From positions 34,909,679 to 34,973,678 of the forward strand of contig NC_080098.1 in assembly GCF_950005125.1 (NCBI RefSeq): a stretch of 64,000 nt of DNA, given 5' to 3'. Both the position numbers and the translations under genes were made by a program. Numbering within the stretch: the stretch's first letter is position 1; every line of letters begins with the position of its first letter. The notes beneath the pieces are model-generated. The model was given only the letters and a program-made list of their open reading frames with translations. It was not told where the DNA came from and searched no databases. This DNA comes from Chionomys nivalis (taxonomy: Eukaryota; Chordata; Mammalia; Rodentia; Cricetidae). Positions 1-10,803 of this stretch are shown here, one piece after another.

Positions 1-615
1 ATTGAAAATTAATTTGAGTGCTCTTAAATATAGAAGTGATCTCCCTAAATTTGCTGGTCGAACTTGCTATGTATCATTAGAATAGAAGTTGGTAGAATTG
101 CCTTTGTAGGACAGCTTTTTGTGTTACTTCAGAGCAAGAGGTAGAAGCTTTGCCTGCTCTTTGTGGGCACAGTCACCAGGTTGGGCCTGAAGGTCTAAGA
201 CCATTGTCTCACAGCACAACATGGCTGACAGAAACTTTCTACATGCAGAAGGATTAATATTGCTCAGAGTTTCAGGGGGTTCACTCGATGGCTACTTGGC
301 CCTGAGCGTGTGAAAATATCCTGATGGAATGTGTGGCAGAGAGCAGTTGTACTGCAGGCTGGAGGCAGAGAGCAACAGGAAGCAGACAGGAATAACATTG
401 CCCCTCAGGCCCTGTTCCCACCGCTGTATTTATTCCAGCTAGGCCCCACCAAAACAAACCTAAGAATCCCAAACCTAAGCCTGCAGGGATACTGCATATT
501 CCAGCCATTAACAGTGCTCTTAAATATTAACCTAAAGCCCAGGTACTGCCTGTTTTGATTAAATATTCTGTATCTAATGGGCATGGTTTGTTTTTTTCTT
601 TGTTTTTCTTAATAG
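1..615 (+). other. ERO1B intron, 3' part
   Basis: The window opens inside an ERO1B intron that ends with the acceptor ttcttaatag at 606-615. I recognise no SINE, LTR or other gene in it. Two overlapping short open frames of 75 codons, on opposite strands at about 281-558, look like chance. Confidence 0.75.
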
Positions 616-708
616 GTTTGTGTCTTGAGAAGAGAGTATTCTATAAGCTTATATCAGGACTACATGCCAGCATCAATTTACATCTGTGTGCAAATTATCT
701 TCTGGAAG
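616..708 (+). CDS. ERO1B: ERO1B coding exon (first in window)
   Basis: The exon follows the acceptor aatag and precedes the donor gtaatc. Its first two bases complete a codon from the previous exon. It then encodes [18 protein letters not shown] and continues to NYLLE, ending one base into a codon. SGLH corresponds to the serine and histidine that contact FAD in ERO1 structures (Ser252/His255 in ERO1 alpha numbering, from memory). An intron of only 139 bases separates it from the next exon. Confidence 0.95.
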
Positions 709-3700
709 GTAATCAGATTTCGTAAATGAAGACTGTTTTACTTCTAAGATACTGTAAAAAGTGTTGGAAAGTAAAATACATATTCTGCAGAGTGAAACAA
801 AAAACGCTTTTTATACTAAAAGACAATATATTTCTCTTTATTTTCAGAAACCTGGGGTAAACCTAGTTGGGGACCTAACATCAAAGAATTCAAACGCCGC
901 TTTGATCCTGTGGAAACAAAGGGGGAGGGTCCAAGAAGGCTGAAGAATCTATACTTTTTATACTTGATTGAGCTTCGTGCTTTGTCAAAGGTGGCCCCAT
1001 ATTTTGAGCGCTCAATTGTTGATCTTTACACTGGCAACTTGGAAGAAGATGCCGACACCAAGACTCTTCTTCTTAGCATCTTTCAGGACACAAAGTAAGA
1101 CTTAAATGTCAGTTTTGGAGTCCTCCAGACATCAGCAAAGAGAGATGTAGAGCCGAGGAACACAGGAGCAATATTACCACAGTAGTTTTAGTGATGCTGA
1201 GTAAAAAGCCTTCCTGAAGCTTGGCTGCAGAAGGGTTTACACTTGCAAATAGGCTATGTATATTTTAATAAAGAACCAAAGATTTTATGTAGCGTCAAAA
1301 TGCTCTACTGATTTGGTATTCTTTCAGTTACTGCTTAAACTTGTAGAGTCATAGTAAGTGCATAAGCATTACAGTGAGCATACAAGGTGCTGTTAGCTTC
1401 CTTCTGGAACATAACTGTTCACATCATCTGTAGTCTGTAAAACAATGCTCCCTGTGTTACAAAAGGCACGAAGGAAAAGGTAGATGGTGAAGCTACACAT
1501 TAATGTATACAAGAATACGAATGTTGGCATATTTGGAGATTGCTTTTCACTTGTAAATAATTTTACTAATTTCCTTAAGATACTGCAGTCTTAGCGGGGT
1601 ATTGGTAACACACGCCTTTAATCCTAGCACTTGGGAGGCAAAGACAGGCAGATCTTTGTGAGTTTGAGGCCAGCGTGGTCCACAGAGCAAGTTCCGAGAC
1701 AAGGCTCCAAAGATACACAGAGAAACCCTGTCTTGAGAAAACAAACCCAAAAGAGAGAATAGCTTGCTGTAGTCTTACTGTGTATGCATGAAGTGTCTCC
1801 CTCCTACATAATAAATAGCAGATTTTAAATATGTGTAAGGTTATAAAATTTTAGCAGAGCTCTAGGACAAGCCCTTGGACTTTTCATTAGTAACTTACTA
1901 ATAGTATTGTCATTTCATCAGGTCTTTTCCCATGCACTTTGATGAGAAATCCATGTTTGCAGGTGACAAGAAGGGGGCCAAGTCATTAAAGGTAACCGGG
2001 GCTATTGTGGGAGCCATTTGTTGTATTTTCATCTTATTCATCCAAACTTTCCTAGTTGTCCAATACTTTGATGCTAGTCTGATTAGATTTTCCTATAGTG
2101 ATCACTGTTGATTGAGGACCCATGTCACAGCATAGCACTGAGTGGTTTACAATTGGATCGGTTCTATGGCCAACAGTCTGAGTTACGTTTTATACTCATT
2201 CCTTTTTCTGTTGCTGTGAGGAAATACCCCGACAAAGTAGATTTTAGAAGCCATCCAATGTAAGCCACAACTCAGTTCTTACAAGTAAAGGTCTCTCTCA
2301 CACTGTTAACTTTCCAGCCCTTTGTTAGGTGCCTTCTCAGTAAAACGTATTAAATGTGCACCAGGGATATTGGCTTCTATTAATGTCTGTTGTGTGACAT
2401 ACTATGTTGTGTATACAGAGTAGAGCTTTTACTATTGAAAAACAACTTAATCGCTTGTAAACTTCAAAACTTTATTCCATAGGTAATTCAACCAAATGTA
2501 GCTTAATTTTAAAAGTCTAATTCTGGTATTTTCTGCACACCAGGAGGAATTCCGGTTACATTTCAAGAACATCTCCCGTATCATGGACTGTGTGGGATGT
2601 GATAAATGCAGGTTGTGGGGGAAATTACAGGTGTGTGTTGTCTTTCCTTTTCAGACTGTTCATAGCCTTACATTTTTCTGCTTGCTTTAGTTTTGTTTTT
2701 GTTTTTGTTTTTAGAGACAGGGTTACTCTGTATAGCCCTGGCTGTCCTGGAACTAGCTCTGTAGAACAGGCTGGCCTTGAACTCACAAAGATCCACCTGG
2801 CTCTGCCTCCCAAGTGCTGGGCTTAAAGGAATTGATCATCACTGCCCAGCTGCTTAGTTTTATCAAGATTTGTTCAATGAATTAGTGTTTGGAAACAAGG
2901 AGATCCAAGTATGGCTTCAGTATTGTTACTGAAAGACAACACTACTAAACTGGTTCATGAGCAAGCACATTTTTGTATTCCGTGTCTTAGTACCATCTTA
3001 GACTCATATTTAAAGTTGGTTATATAAGCCCTAAACATTAAATTTTGGACATGGTTTGTTTCAGTGGTAAAAGGCTGCGTAGCACAAAATGCTAAAGTTC
3101 TGTGGGTCAGGCCTTAATCTTTAGTGTAAAGAGGATTATTTGATTTCTACCTTATTTTCTTCCAAAGATGATAAGTACAGAAAGTCAAAAGGCAAAATTT
3201 TTGTTTGTGTGGGTATTTTTCTTTTCTTTTTTTTTAAATACAGGTCTTGCTTTGTACTCAAGGCATCATTAAATTTGTGATCTTTCTGCACCAGCTGGTG
3301 AGATAGGATTATTTTAAAGGAAGCTGTGCTGATATCAAGATTTTCTTTTCCTCTAGTGCTGAGAACTATCTTATTGTTGCAATACTCTTGGAACTTTGAA
3401 TTGCTAAGGTTCTAAATGCAGCAACTGTGTTTAAGAAGTCTGGGGTACAGAGCTGAGGTAGAGCAGGTTTGATCCCCTAACACTACAAAAAAAAAAAAAA
3501 TAGTAGTGCTTTCAAGATTCCGAGTCAGTACTGTGGTTCTGATGATAAAAACAGGCACCTCAGTCATCTGGAACAGAAACATGTTCAACAAGCATCAGGT
3601 TGCTCAAGTTTTCCTGAGCATTGTTGTGTTTATGTGCATGTGACCTGTGAGGGAATAGACACTGCTCCATGCAAAGCACAGCACCGTGTCGTAAAGCTCG

Positions 3701-5855
3701 GCTCATAGGATTTTAAAAAGAAATCATTTCCCTTGTTTATATTTAGGGCTGTGTGTATATGTGTGTGTGTGTGCGCCTACGCACACACATGTGCTCTCAC
3801 ATGCCCAGAGAGGCCAGTAGAAGGTGTCAGATTCCCTGGAGCTGGAATTACAGGTGCTTATGAGCCACTGGATAGAGCAGCAAGCATTCCTAGCTGCTGG
3901 GCCATGTCCCCGGCTCCCTCATGGGGTGTTTAGTGTCCTTACTGAGCAGTTCTTCATAGTAGCTATTGTATGACGGTAATTGTAAGTTTATGAATATTCT
4001 CTTTAGACTCAGGGTTTAGGAACTGCCTTGAAGATACTATTCTCTGAAAAAGAAATCCAGAAACTTCCGGAGAACAGTCCATCTAAAGGCTTCCAGCTCA
4101 CTCGGCAAGAAATAGTTGCTCTTTTAAATGCTTTTGGAAGGTAAGAATTGTACCTACAACTGAGACTGACTCCCTCAAGGCTTCACTATACTACACAGAT
4201 TGTCTTTTTCCCCAAAGGTATGCTTTGGTTTGGCTTGCTAACAGAAGATGAAAATGCTGGGTGTGATGGCACACACTCAACCCCAGCTTGAGGAGCTGAG
4301 GAAGGCAGATCATGAGTTCAAGGCCAACCTAGCCTAAGTAGTAAAGAGTGTGTCTCAAAACCAAACCAAACCAAAAAAAAAAAACTTAAATTGATTGCTT
4401 ACAGTCAGTTCTCAGTCAGTCCCAGGAAGAACTGATAGTTTCCAGTACCAGTGCCTTTCAGTTTAACTTCTCAGTTTCATGGGGGAAAGAGTCCCTAATA
4501 TTCTTTATTTTAGTTGGCTACTTGTAGTATGGAGGAGCTGCGGGCTGTGTCCCACCGGCTAGCTTATACCCGAAATAATTACACAGAAACTGTATTCATT
4601 TAAACACTGTCTGGCCCATTATTTCTAGCCTCTCATTGGCTAACTCTCACATCTTGCTTTAACCCATATCTAATAATCTGTGTTCACCACAAGGCCGTGG
4701 CTTACCGGGAAAGATTCAGCATGTCTGACCTGGCGGCTGGCTCCATGGCGGCTGTCTCTGCCTTCTTCCTCCCAGCATTCTGTTCTGTCTACCGTGCCCA
4801 TCTAAGGGCTGCCCTATCAAAAGGCCAAGGCAGTTTTCTTTATTCAACCAATGAAAGCAATACATAGAAGGACCGCCTACATCAGCTACTGCCTGCTGTA
4901 GTATAGTAGTGGACAGGAAGAGAATGTGATAGAGAAGTAATCAAAGATATGAAGCCTTTCCCTGCCCTGTATTGCCTAAAGAGCATGCGGGAGTCCTCTC
5001 CCACATTCCTGCCCCATTTCTTTCTATATCAGGAAAATATACACACACATACACTGCTTCTTATATCAGAAACGGGCATAAAAATAATTTGAATTTATAG
5101 GGAGATTTATGCAGTGTTGAGGGTTATAAAGCAGAAGGAAAAGAATCAGGAAATTGTATGCAGTGTTGTAACAGTAGGGCAAAGTAAGTCACATCATGGA
5201 GAAAATTTATTTTGAAACTGGAACCAGATGACAGGGATTAATGTATATGTTTTATGAGTGTGATTTTAAATTCAAAGGAGACCGATCACTGAAAGATAAA
5301 TTAGATATGTCCCACCTTAATGCCAAGCCTTCACCTGTTTCCTCCATGTGTTTTTATCTAGGCAGGGTTTTGCTCTTGTGCAAGCTGACCTGGGACTCTG
5401 ATCCGCCTCAGCCCTGGGTGCTAGGGTGTGAGCTGCTGTGTCCAGCTCTTCTCTATGTGAAGATGTCTGTGCTAATTGAGATACAGCTCACAAGGTAGCA
5501 GCTGGTGATGTTTCACATCTCAGGATACATTCAGCCTACACATTTTTGAGGTTTGAAGAAAAATAACAGAAGAAACTAGGTAAAATGTAAATTAATTGAA
5601 ATGAAAAATGTCTTAAATAACTTAAACATTTTAATATAAAAATTAAGGAAAAATCAAACTAAACATTCCATCAAAGTTTCACTGGCTCTCAAAAATGTCC
5701 CTCCTAGCTTCAGCTCTTGTCTAGAGCCCCTTCTCCTCTAGGGAATGCTGGCTAGGAATCAGGTTTTGGAGTCCTGGGCTCCCGACCTGCCATTTGCCAG
5801 CAGTGCATCTCAGCAAACCTTGGCTCCTCTTCAGAACCAACCTGCTAGCTGGCTG

Positions 5856-5894
<39 letters not shown>

Positions 5895-8130
5895 GTTTTT
5901 TTTTTTTTGGTTTTTTGAGACAGGGTTTCTCTGTGTATCTCTGGCTGTCCTGGAATTCACTTTGTAGACCAGGCTGGCCTTGAACTCACAGAGATTTGCC
6001 TGCCTCTGCTTCCCGGAGTGCTGGGATTAAAGGCATACTGGAGTTTTGTTCGATTAACCCTGAATTTTTTACATTAGGAAAAATGAACTTGTAGGTTTTT
6101 CATTTCTTTGCATCCCAGAATTTTATTTCTGGGTTTGAGCTACTTATTTATTCATTGAGCCAGCAATTACTTACACAGTGCCATAAATGTAGATAGGTAA
6201 TGGGAGTTGGGAGGGACCTTGTAGGACACAACAAATACTTGTGAGCCACGCATGGCACTGTTTCTGTCGTTCATCTACAGTCTTTGTTATTGTTTTGTTT
6301 TCAAGACAGGGTTTCTCTGTGTGGCCCTGGCTGTCCTGTATCTCACTCTGTAGACCAGGCTCCCTCCTAACTCAGAGATCCATTTGCCTCAGCCTCCTGA
6401 GTGCTGGGATTGAAGGCGTGCACCACCACACCTAGCTCTCATCTGTTGTCTTGATGTGAAGATGAATTGGCTTCCTTTGCCCTTCTAAGCAAGCCCAAAG
6501 AACCAAAGCCCTGTGATTTGTCACTTTTAATGGAATTACAGCATAACTATTTAAAGCGGAATTCTCATAGATTTGCTCCATCCTTTGTTTCTCTGTGCTC
6601 TCTCTGCACTTTCTATCTCTTGTCAAAAAAGGCATCCCATGAGTCACTTGTCAGTGAGGTGAACACGTTTCTCTACTCCTGACCGCATACTAGGTCGGAG
6701 TTGCCTTGGCTCCAAGAGAGCTACAAACAGTATACATCAGAGTCAGAACTGAATCATTTTACCACCCCTGGAGCCAGTTGCCATCATTGTCTAACAGTAT
6801 AGTGAAAACGTAGTATATAATACAGAATTCGTTTTATAGTATAAAGAAAAATGATGTTATACCCTTTGTAGGGAAATGGATGGAACTCAAGACAGTGAAT
6901 CACATCAGGTTTAGAAAGACAATGTTTTCTGTCATTTGTGGATACAGATTTTATATACACACACACACAACACAGATGATGTGGGAGTCCCCTCTGTATG
7001 CTATGAATATGTTTTATTACCATTGGTTATTAAAGAAGCTGTTTCAGCCAATGGCTTAGTAGAGTAAAGCCAGGTGGAAATCCGAACAGAGATATAGAGA
7101 GAAAGTAGGTGGAGTCAGGGAGATGCCATGTAGCTGCTGAAGGAGAAAGACACCACCTGCTGGCCAGAACCTTACCTGTAGGCCACAGCCTCATGGTGAT
7201 ATACAGACTAATAGAAATGGGTTAATTTAAGATGTAAGAGTTAGCTAGAAATATGCATAAGCTATTGACCAAACAGTGTTGCAATGTTGTAATTAATATA
7301 GTTTCTACATTATTATTTGAGTCTGGGCACTTGGGAAATGAATGAGCAGTTCCTGCCCCACACACACCATGTTTGTATAAATGACATTAAAGAAAACTAT
7401 CTAGAGTAACAAAACATTAATGAGATGGGTGAGGGATGAGAATGGAGAAAGCAGAAGTAGGGGTAGAATATATTTAAAGCACATTGTATACATATATGAA
7501 AATAAATCCAGTTCCAATTAAAGTTAAAATCAAAACAAAAAATCAGAGGCCAGAGATTGAAAGACTTGATATAAGAATATAAGGTAACTTCCTTTTTCTA
7601 AAATATTCCATACAGGGTAGGCCTAGAAAGATTTTATTCTAGGCTTTCCCCCAATTGTCTGCTCAAGTAAGGGTTAACTTACCTTATAGCACTATACCTC
7701 CTTCTAAACACCTAGATCCTCCTGCCTGCGACACTTTGTATACTGGACTTGGTTCTTCAGACAGTGGAAGGGACTATACTCAGTGTCTCTGTGATATATA
7801 GATTTGAACATATGAATTTTGGCATTTTCTGTAGTTGGGAACTTTGTGGATGTTCAGCATTATCTCAGTTTTAGTTTTGCATGTTTTCCAGCAATGAAAC
7901 CCAAATATATGCAATGAAAAATAAATAAAATGGAATTCTCAATATTTAATGTTTGGTTCCTTTAGATTTTTGGTTCCAGGTTATACGGCTCAAGGATCCG
8001 GTATCAGCTATTCTAATGTGTGCACTCATCGGCTGTCCTTACTAATATACACTTGTTTTCCTCCTGTAGGCTTTCTACAAGCATAAGAGAATTACAGAAC
8101 TTTAAAGCGTTATTACAGCACAGGAGGTAA
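616..8130 (+). CDS. ERO1B: ERO1B (ER oxidoreductin-1 beta), 3' half, six exons
   Basis: The six exons are 616-708, 848-1094, 1922-1991, 2544-2630, 4007-4140 and 8070-8130. All have AG/GT borders and join in one frame to give 229 residues plus TAA; the family protein is about 467 residues, so the first half lies left of the window. ERO1 is an FAD-dependent luminal ER flavoprotein that reoxidises protein disulphide isomerase using O2 and makes H2O2; the beta form is prominent in pancreatic beta cells. The spliced product shows SGLHAS (FAD-contact region in ERO1 structures), the stretch [20 protein letters not shown], and the active-site CxxC as [20 protein letters not shown] and the HRR end favour the beta over the alpha paralogue. 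No frameshift or premature stop is seen. The next gene converges on it. Confidence 0.97.
848..1094 (+). CDS. ERO1B: ERO1B coding exon (largest in window)
   Basis: The exon starts after ttttcag and ends before gtaagact. Joined to the preceding G it reads [20 protein letters not shown], then [32 protein letters not shown] and SIFQDT. The GEGPRRLKN block is one of the most conserved parts of the ERO1 helical fold. The open frame visible at 910-1098 is only part of this exon plus intron bases. The splice site falls inside the lysine codon (AA|G). Confidence 0.96.
1095..1921 (+). other. ERO1B intron
   Basis: This 827-base intron holds one B1 SINE (about 1601-1752). Nothing else is recognised. Confidence 0.85.
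1601..1752 (+). mobile_element. B1 SINE
   Basis: The B1 words 'cacgcctttaatcctagcac', 'gggaggca', 'gagtttgaggccagc' and 'agaaaccctgtct' occur in consensus order. The copy is diverged, so it is not a recent insertion. Confidence 0.85.
1922..1991 (+). CDS. ERO1B: ERO1B coding exon
   Basis: The exon follows catttcatcag and ends before gtaacc. With the preceding AA it encodes [27 protein letters not shown]…FAGDKK is a signature of the ERO1 family just before the helix that carries the catalytic CxxC. Confidence 0.96.
1992..2543 (+). other. ERO1B intron
   Basis: This 552-base intron includes 'ttctgttgctgtgaggaaataccc' style sequence near 2205-2240, which resembles the edge of a common medium-reiterated rodent repeat. 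No gene is seen. Confidence 0.6.
2544..2630 (+). CDS. ERO1B: ERO1B coding exon with the catalytic CxxC
   Basis: The 87-base exon is bounded by gcacaccag and gtgtgtgt and encodes 29 residues: [20 protein letters not shown] then [13 protein letters not shown] is the inner active-site disulphide next to FAD; counting back from the stop on a 467-residue protein puts the cysteines at about 390 and 393. NIS is a conserved N-glycosylation sequon. Both catalytic cysteines are intact. Confidence 0.97.
2688..2850 (-). mobile_element. B1 SINE, reverse
   Basis: On the + strand the repeat reads 'agagacagggttactctgta', 'ctggctgtcctggaacta', 'caggctggccttgaactca' and 'cccaagtgctggg', which is B1 in reverse, preceded by a (GTTTTT)n tail. 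Confidence 0.88.
3755..3930 (-). mobile_element. B2/B3-type SINE, reverse, degraded
   Basis: A (TG)n/(CA)n stretch is followed by 'ccagtagaaggtgtcagatt', 'ctggaattacaggtgcttat' and 'gagccac', a pattern typical of an old reverse B3/B2 copy. Confidence 0.65.
4007..4140 (+). CDS. ERO1B: ERO1B coding exon (penultimate)
   Basis: The exon starts after ctctttag and ends before gtaagaattg. It encodes [19 protein letters not shown], then [20 protein letters not shown] and LNAFG, and ends two bases into an arginine codon. [15 protein letters not shown] is near-universal in animal ERO1 proteins. Confidence 0.97.
4253..4385 (+). mobile_element. B1-like SINE, old
   Basis: 'gctgggtgtgatggcacaca', 'gagttcaaggccaacctagc' and an A-rich tail after 'gtgtctcaaa' mark a diverged forward B1 relative. 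Confidence 0.65.
4523..4884 (-). mobile_element. Solo LTR, family A, copy 1
   Basis: A 362-base element runs from TGTAGTATGG to CCTACATCA on the + strand (TGATGTAGG … TACTACA on the - strand). It is flanked by the six-base direct repeat GCTACT at 4517-4522 and 4885-4890. Reverse complemented, it aligns with the copies at 31406 and 6977, for example 'caatgagaggctagaaataa' against 'caataagaggctggaactaa'. No internal retroviral genes are present. A six-base target duplication fits an ERV2/ERVK-type element; I cannot name the family. Confidence 0.85.
5856..6042 (-). mobile_element. B1 SINE, reverse, long T tract
   Basis: More than 35 Ts (about 5859-5893) are followed by 'gagacagggtttctctgtgt', 'ccaggctggccttgaactca' and 'gtgctgggattaaaggca', a nearly complete B1 in reverse. 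Confidence 0.92.
6288..6437 (-). mobile_element. B1 SINE, reverse
   Basis: 'caagacagggtttctctgtg', 'tgtagaccaggct' and 'gtgctgggattgaaggcgtg' followed by 'caccaccac' show a reverse B1 copy. Confidence 0.9.
6868..7545 (+). mobile_element. L1 3'-end fragment split by an LTR
   Basis: 'gggaaatggatggaactcaa' followed by 'agaaagacaatgttttctgt' and 'atttgtgga' resembles the end of rodent L1 ORF2. After the LTR at 6977-7361 comes A-rich, L1-like tail sequence ending near 7545. The join is inferred; the right part is weak. Confidence 0.55.
6977..7361 (+). mobile_element. Solo LTR, family A, copy 2
   Basis: The element begins TGATGTGGGAG and includes 'agaaatgggttaatttaaga' and 'cataagctattgaccaaaca', shared with the other family A copies. 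The 3' border is uncertain because it runs into a CA-rich stretch, and I find no clean target duplication. Confidence 0.75.
8070..8130 (+). CDS. ERO1B: ERO1B last coding exon
   Basis: After the pyrimidine-rich acceptor ttttcctcctgtag, G completes the split arginine codon. The exon then encodes [19 protein letters not shown] and ends in TAA at 8128-8130. This is the normal ERO1B C-terminus. No KDEL-like signal is present, as expected, since ERO1 is retained in the ER through partner proteins. Confidence 0.97.
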
Positions 8131-10790
8131 TGAAGACTTTTCTATGTCTCTGTAGACATAATGGACTGTGTGAAGCCTTTTAGCTTTGGACATTGAGCAG
8201 ACAAAGTGTCTAAGACTTCAAGAATTCTGAACTCTTAAAGAGAAAATTCAAATGTTCACTTGAATATTTATGATCCTTAATAGAATATCGATTAGAGATA
8301 TTTATAAATGAAGTATATACTTTAAAATTGTAAGTTATACTAATCCCATGTTTGTTTCACATTGGTTTTGTTTGTATTGTATTACCCTGCATTCCTTGCT
8401 GTCAAACATAAATGACTGTTTCTCCTGAGAAGACTCTTCAGTCTGTGATAGAAGAACTAGGGAACCAGTGCTGCCTAGGGCTGGTCTCAGTGACAGAAAG
8501 TTGTCCGTGCTGTAGTGTTCTCACCTTGCCTGGCACTGTGTCATCTTCTGTGATACGGGGCTGTCACTATAATGAATAGGCCTTTCAGTGATTAGTGAGA
8601 GAGGTTCTGAATGATTTCCCAGGACTCAACCACTTTAAGATGTTTAATTGCTGTTGCTGCTTTGGTTTTGGCCCAAAGGGACCTGCCTTGGTGGAAGTGG
8701 GTAAGTGCCCTCCCGTGCTTACTTGGCCAGATGTCCTGTGTACACCAGGCCGGCTCAGAGGAGTGTCTGTTCCCTAAAGCCTACAGTTCCTCTTCTTTGG
8801 ACTTCTTCATTCCTCTCCTAATTATAAACATTCTCAGTTACTTTATGAAAAGCCCTATTTATTTAATAGATTGTTTATTCATAAAATTTGAATGGGATCC
8901 TGTGGGTTTATAATGCTAATTGCATTATACACAAATTTCGCTGTTTTAAAGTAAGCATTTTCAATATTTGGTTTTGACACAATCTATGCAATCCTCTACC
9001 TCTTGGTGTGATTCTGTCTGGTGAGATGCTTTGGCAGGAATGTCACTTCCCCCTTCTCCATCTTCAGTTCATCCCAGATCAGCCGTCCGTGATGTGACTT
9101 AAGACAGTAGAGGACTGGAAGGCCCTAGACTGTCATTTTTTAAACCTGGGATTTAAAGTCTTTAAATATTTTAAATTTTGGTTCTTCTAAAGGTGGCAGT
9201 GGATAATGAGATTACTTGAAAGGTTTTTATCTGTGTGGAAGTAATGCAAGTCCAAAGTCTCGCTTTTCCTTAGATTCCGTCTTTCTGAAGTAAACAGTAA
9301 GTGCTCTTAAACCCATATCTTATCTGCCAAAGTCTGACCTGTCTTCCTTGTGACTTCATGGTGTGTGCCAGATTGAGCTGGCCCCTCCTCTCTCAGTGCT
9401 CCGTCATCCACTGTGGGGCGATGGGAGACCGCAGCCTCACTACTTATTTCCTCCCAATTTCTGACCTTTATAGACTTAATGTTTTATTGATAGTGGTGAA
9501 TTTTGTAGATTGATTTTTTTTTTAAGCTGGCTTTCAGTTTTTCTTTGCTTTTTATTTTAAAGAGCTGCAAGTGTTGCCGTGTGATGGGAGTGGGTCACTG
9601 TAAGACAGAAAGCCCACAGAGTGAGTGCCAGTGACCTCGCTAGTGCGTCAGTAAGAAGTGTTCTGTAGTGTCCATTTAGAATGTAAGGAAATGTGAAAAT
9701 TTTGCACTTTGTTTTTATTTTAAATGCAGAGGTCATTTTGGTAATGCTCCTTACCATTACTGCAATTAGATGCTATTGTTTTACACTATTGGCTTGAGAA
9801 AAAAAAAATCTTCATTTCCACTTGCTGAATTTTTCTTAACCGTGATTTATTTCAAGCTTAGGACACACAGTAGTATTGGAGTGTGTTCTAGGAAATTGAA
9901 AAGCTGTAGTTAAGTTAGAATGTACTAAAGGTTTCACTGAATTTCCTCAGTAAAGTATTCTTAAGTTGATGTTCGTTGGATAACTTTTACATCACGATTG
10001 TGTGCGTGGCCTGTATTTCCATGTATCTGAGGTCTGTGGAGACTGTCAGTTGCTGAGCTGGGCATGAGGCTGGTCCCTAGGAGGCTGCAGTTCTGCACTA
10101 GTGCTGGGAGATACTGCCTACACTGAGAGCGCTTGACAGCTGAGCCACAACGTGCTGTCTGTCTGTGTCTCATCACCCACTGTAAAACTCTAGCACCTGA
10201 CAAGCAAGACGGATGGGAATGAGTATACCTGGTGACATAATCAACATGAAGAAGAGCAAGTATTTTCCTTGGTGGCCTACGCTTGTTTTCCTGTAATGGC
10301 ATTCGTGTGAGACAGACTGTACATACTAAAATGGCCAGTGTTCAGTACACCTCCTGTTTTGGATTATGTGGCGGATCAGCCAGAACAAGATGTCAGTTTT
10401 GAAGTTGACAAGTCAAATGTTGAGCCTCTGTGTCATGTGTGTGAAACGCTATGCCGTATTTCTCGACTCTGCCTAGGTGCCACTGTGTATAAGGAAGGAC
10501 AGCTGTGCTGGTCTTCTCAGCACTGCCTTCAGCTGGACATCTGGGCACGGTTCACAGTAGGCCTCCCCGCAGTTGCAGAAGCTAAGGCTAGTCACCAGAA
10601 GGCTCAGACCAGGTATACGGTGTCATGGAAATTCCGTGGTACAAGCCAAGCCCAGAAATCCACGTGTCCTTTATTTGAAGTAACATCTACAGGTGCAACT
10701 TTGAGTTTTCGGAGAATTCCATATAATTCACTGTTGTACCCACCAGAATCTAGACCATGAATTAAAGTACATGTTTCTGCAATCTTTGTT
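8131..10790 (+). other. ERO1B: ERO1B 3' UTR (predicted)
   Basis: About 2.66 kb follow the stop without any recognisable SINE or LTR, unlike the introns, which is typical of transcribed 3' UTR. ATTAAA at 10761-10766, followed by a T/G-rich stretch at about 10783-10803, is the first convincing poly(A) signal I found. An open frame of 140 codons (10338-10760) lies at its end and is reported as a finding. The true 3' end could be elsewhere. Confidence 0.5.
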
Positions 10791-10803
10791 GCTTTGTTTT
10801 TTT
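10761..10803 (+). terminator. Candidate ERO1B poly(A) signal
   Basis: ATTAAA at 10761-10766 is followed within 20-35 bases by ttgttgctttgtttttttc, a fitting downstream U/GU-rich element. Confidence 0.45.

Larger units (their letters stand above)
2631..4006 (+). other. ERO1B intron
   Basis: This 1.4 kb intron holds a reverse B1 near 2688-2850 and a reverse tRNA-derived SINE with a (TG)n stretch near 3755-3930. The rest is unrecognised. Confidence 0.8.
4141..8069 (+). other. ERO1B last intron
   Basis: This 3.9 kb intron is the most repeat-laden part of the gene here: a B1-like copy, two reverse B1 copies, two LTRs of one family and the L1 sequence into which one of them is inserted. About 7550-8069 shows nothing I recognise. 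Confidence 0.85.
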
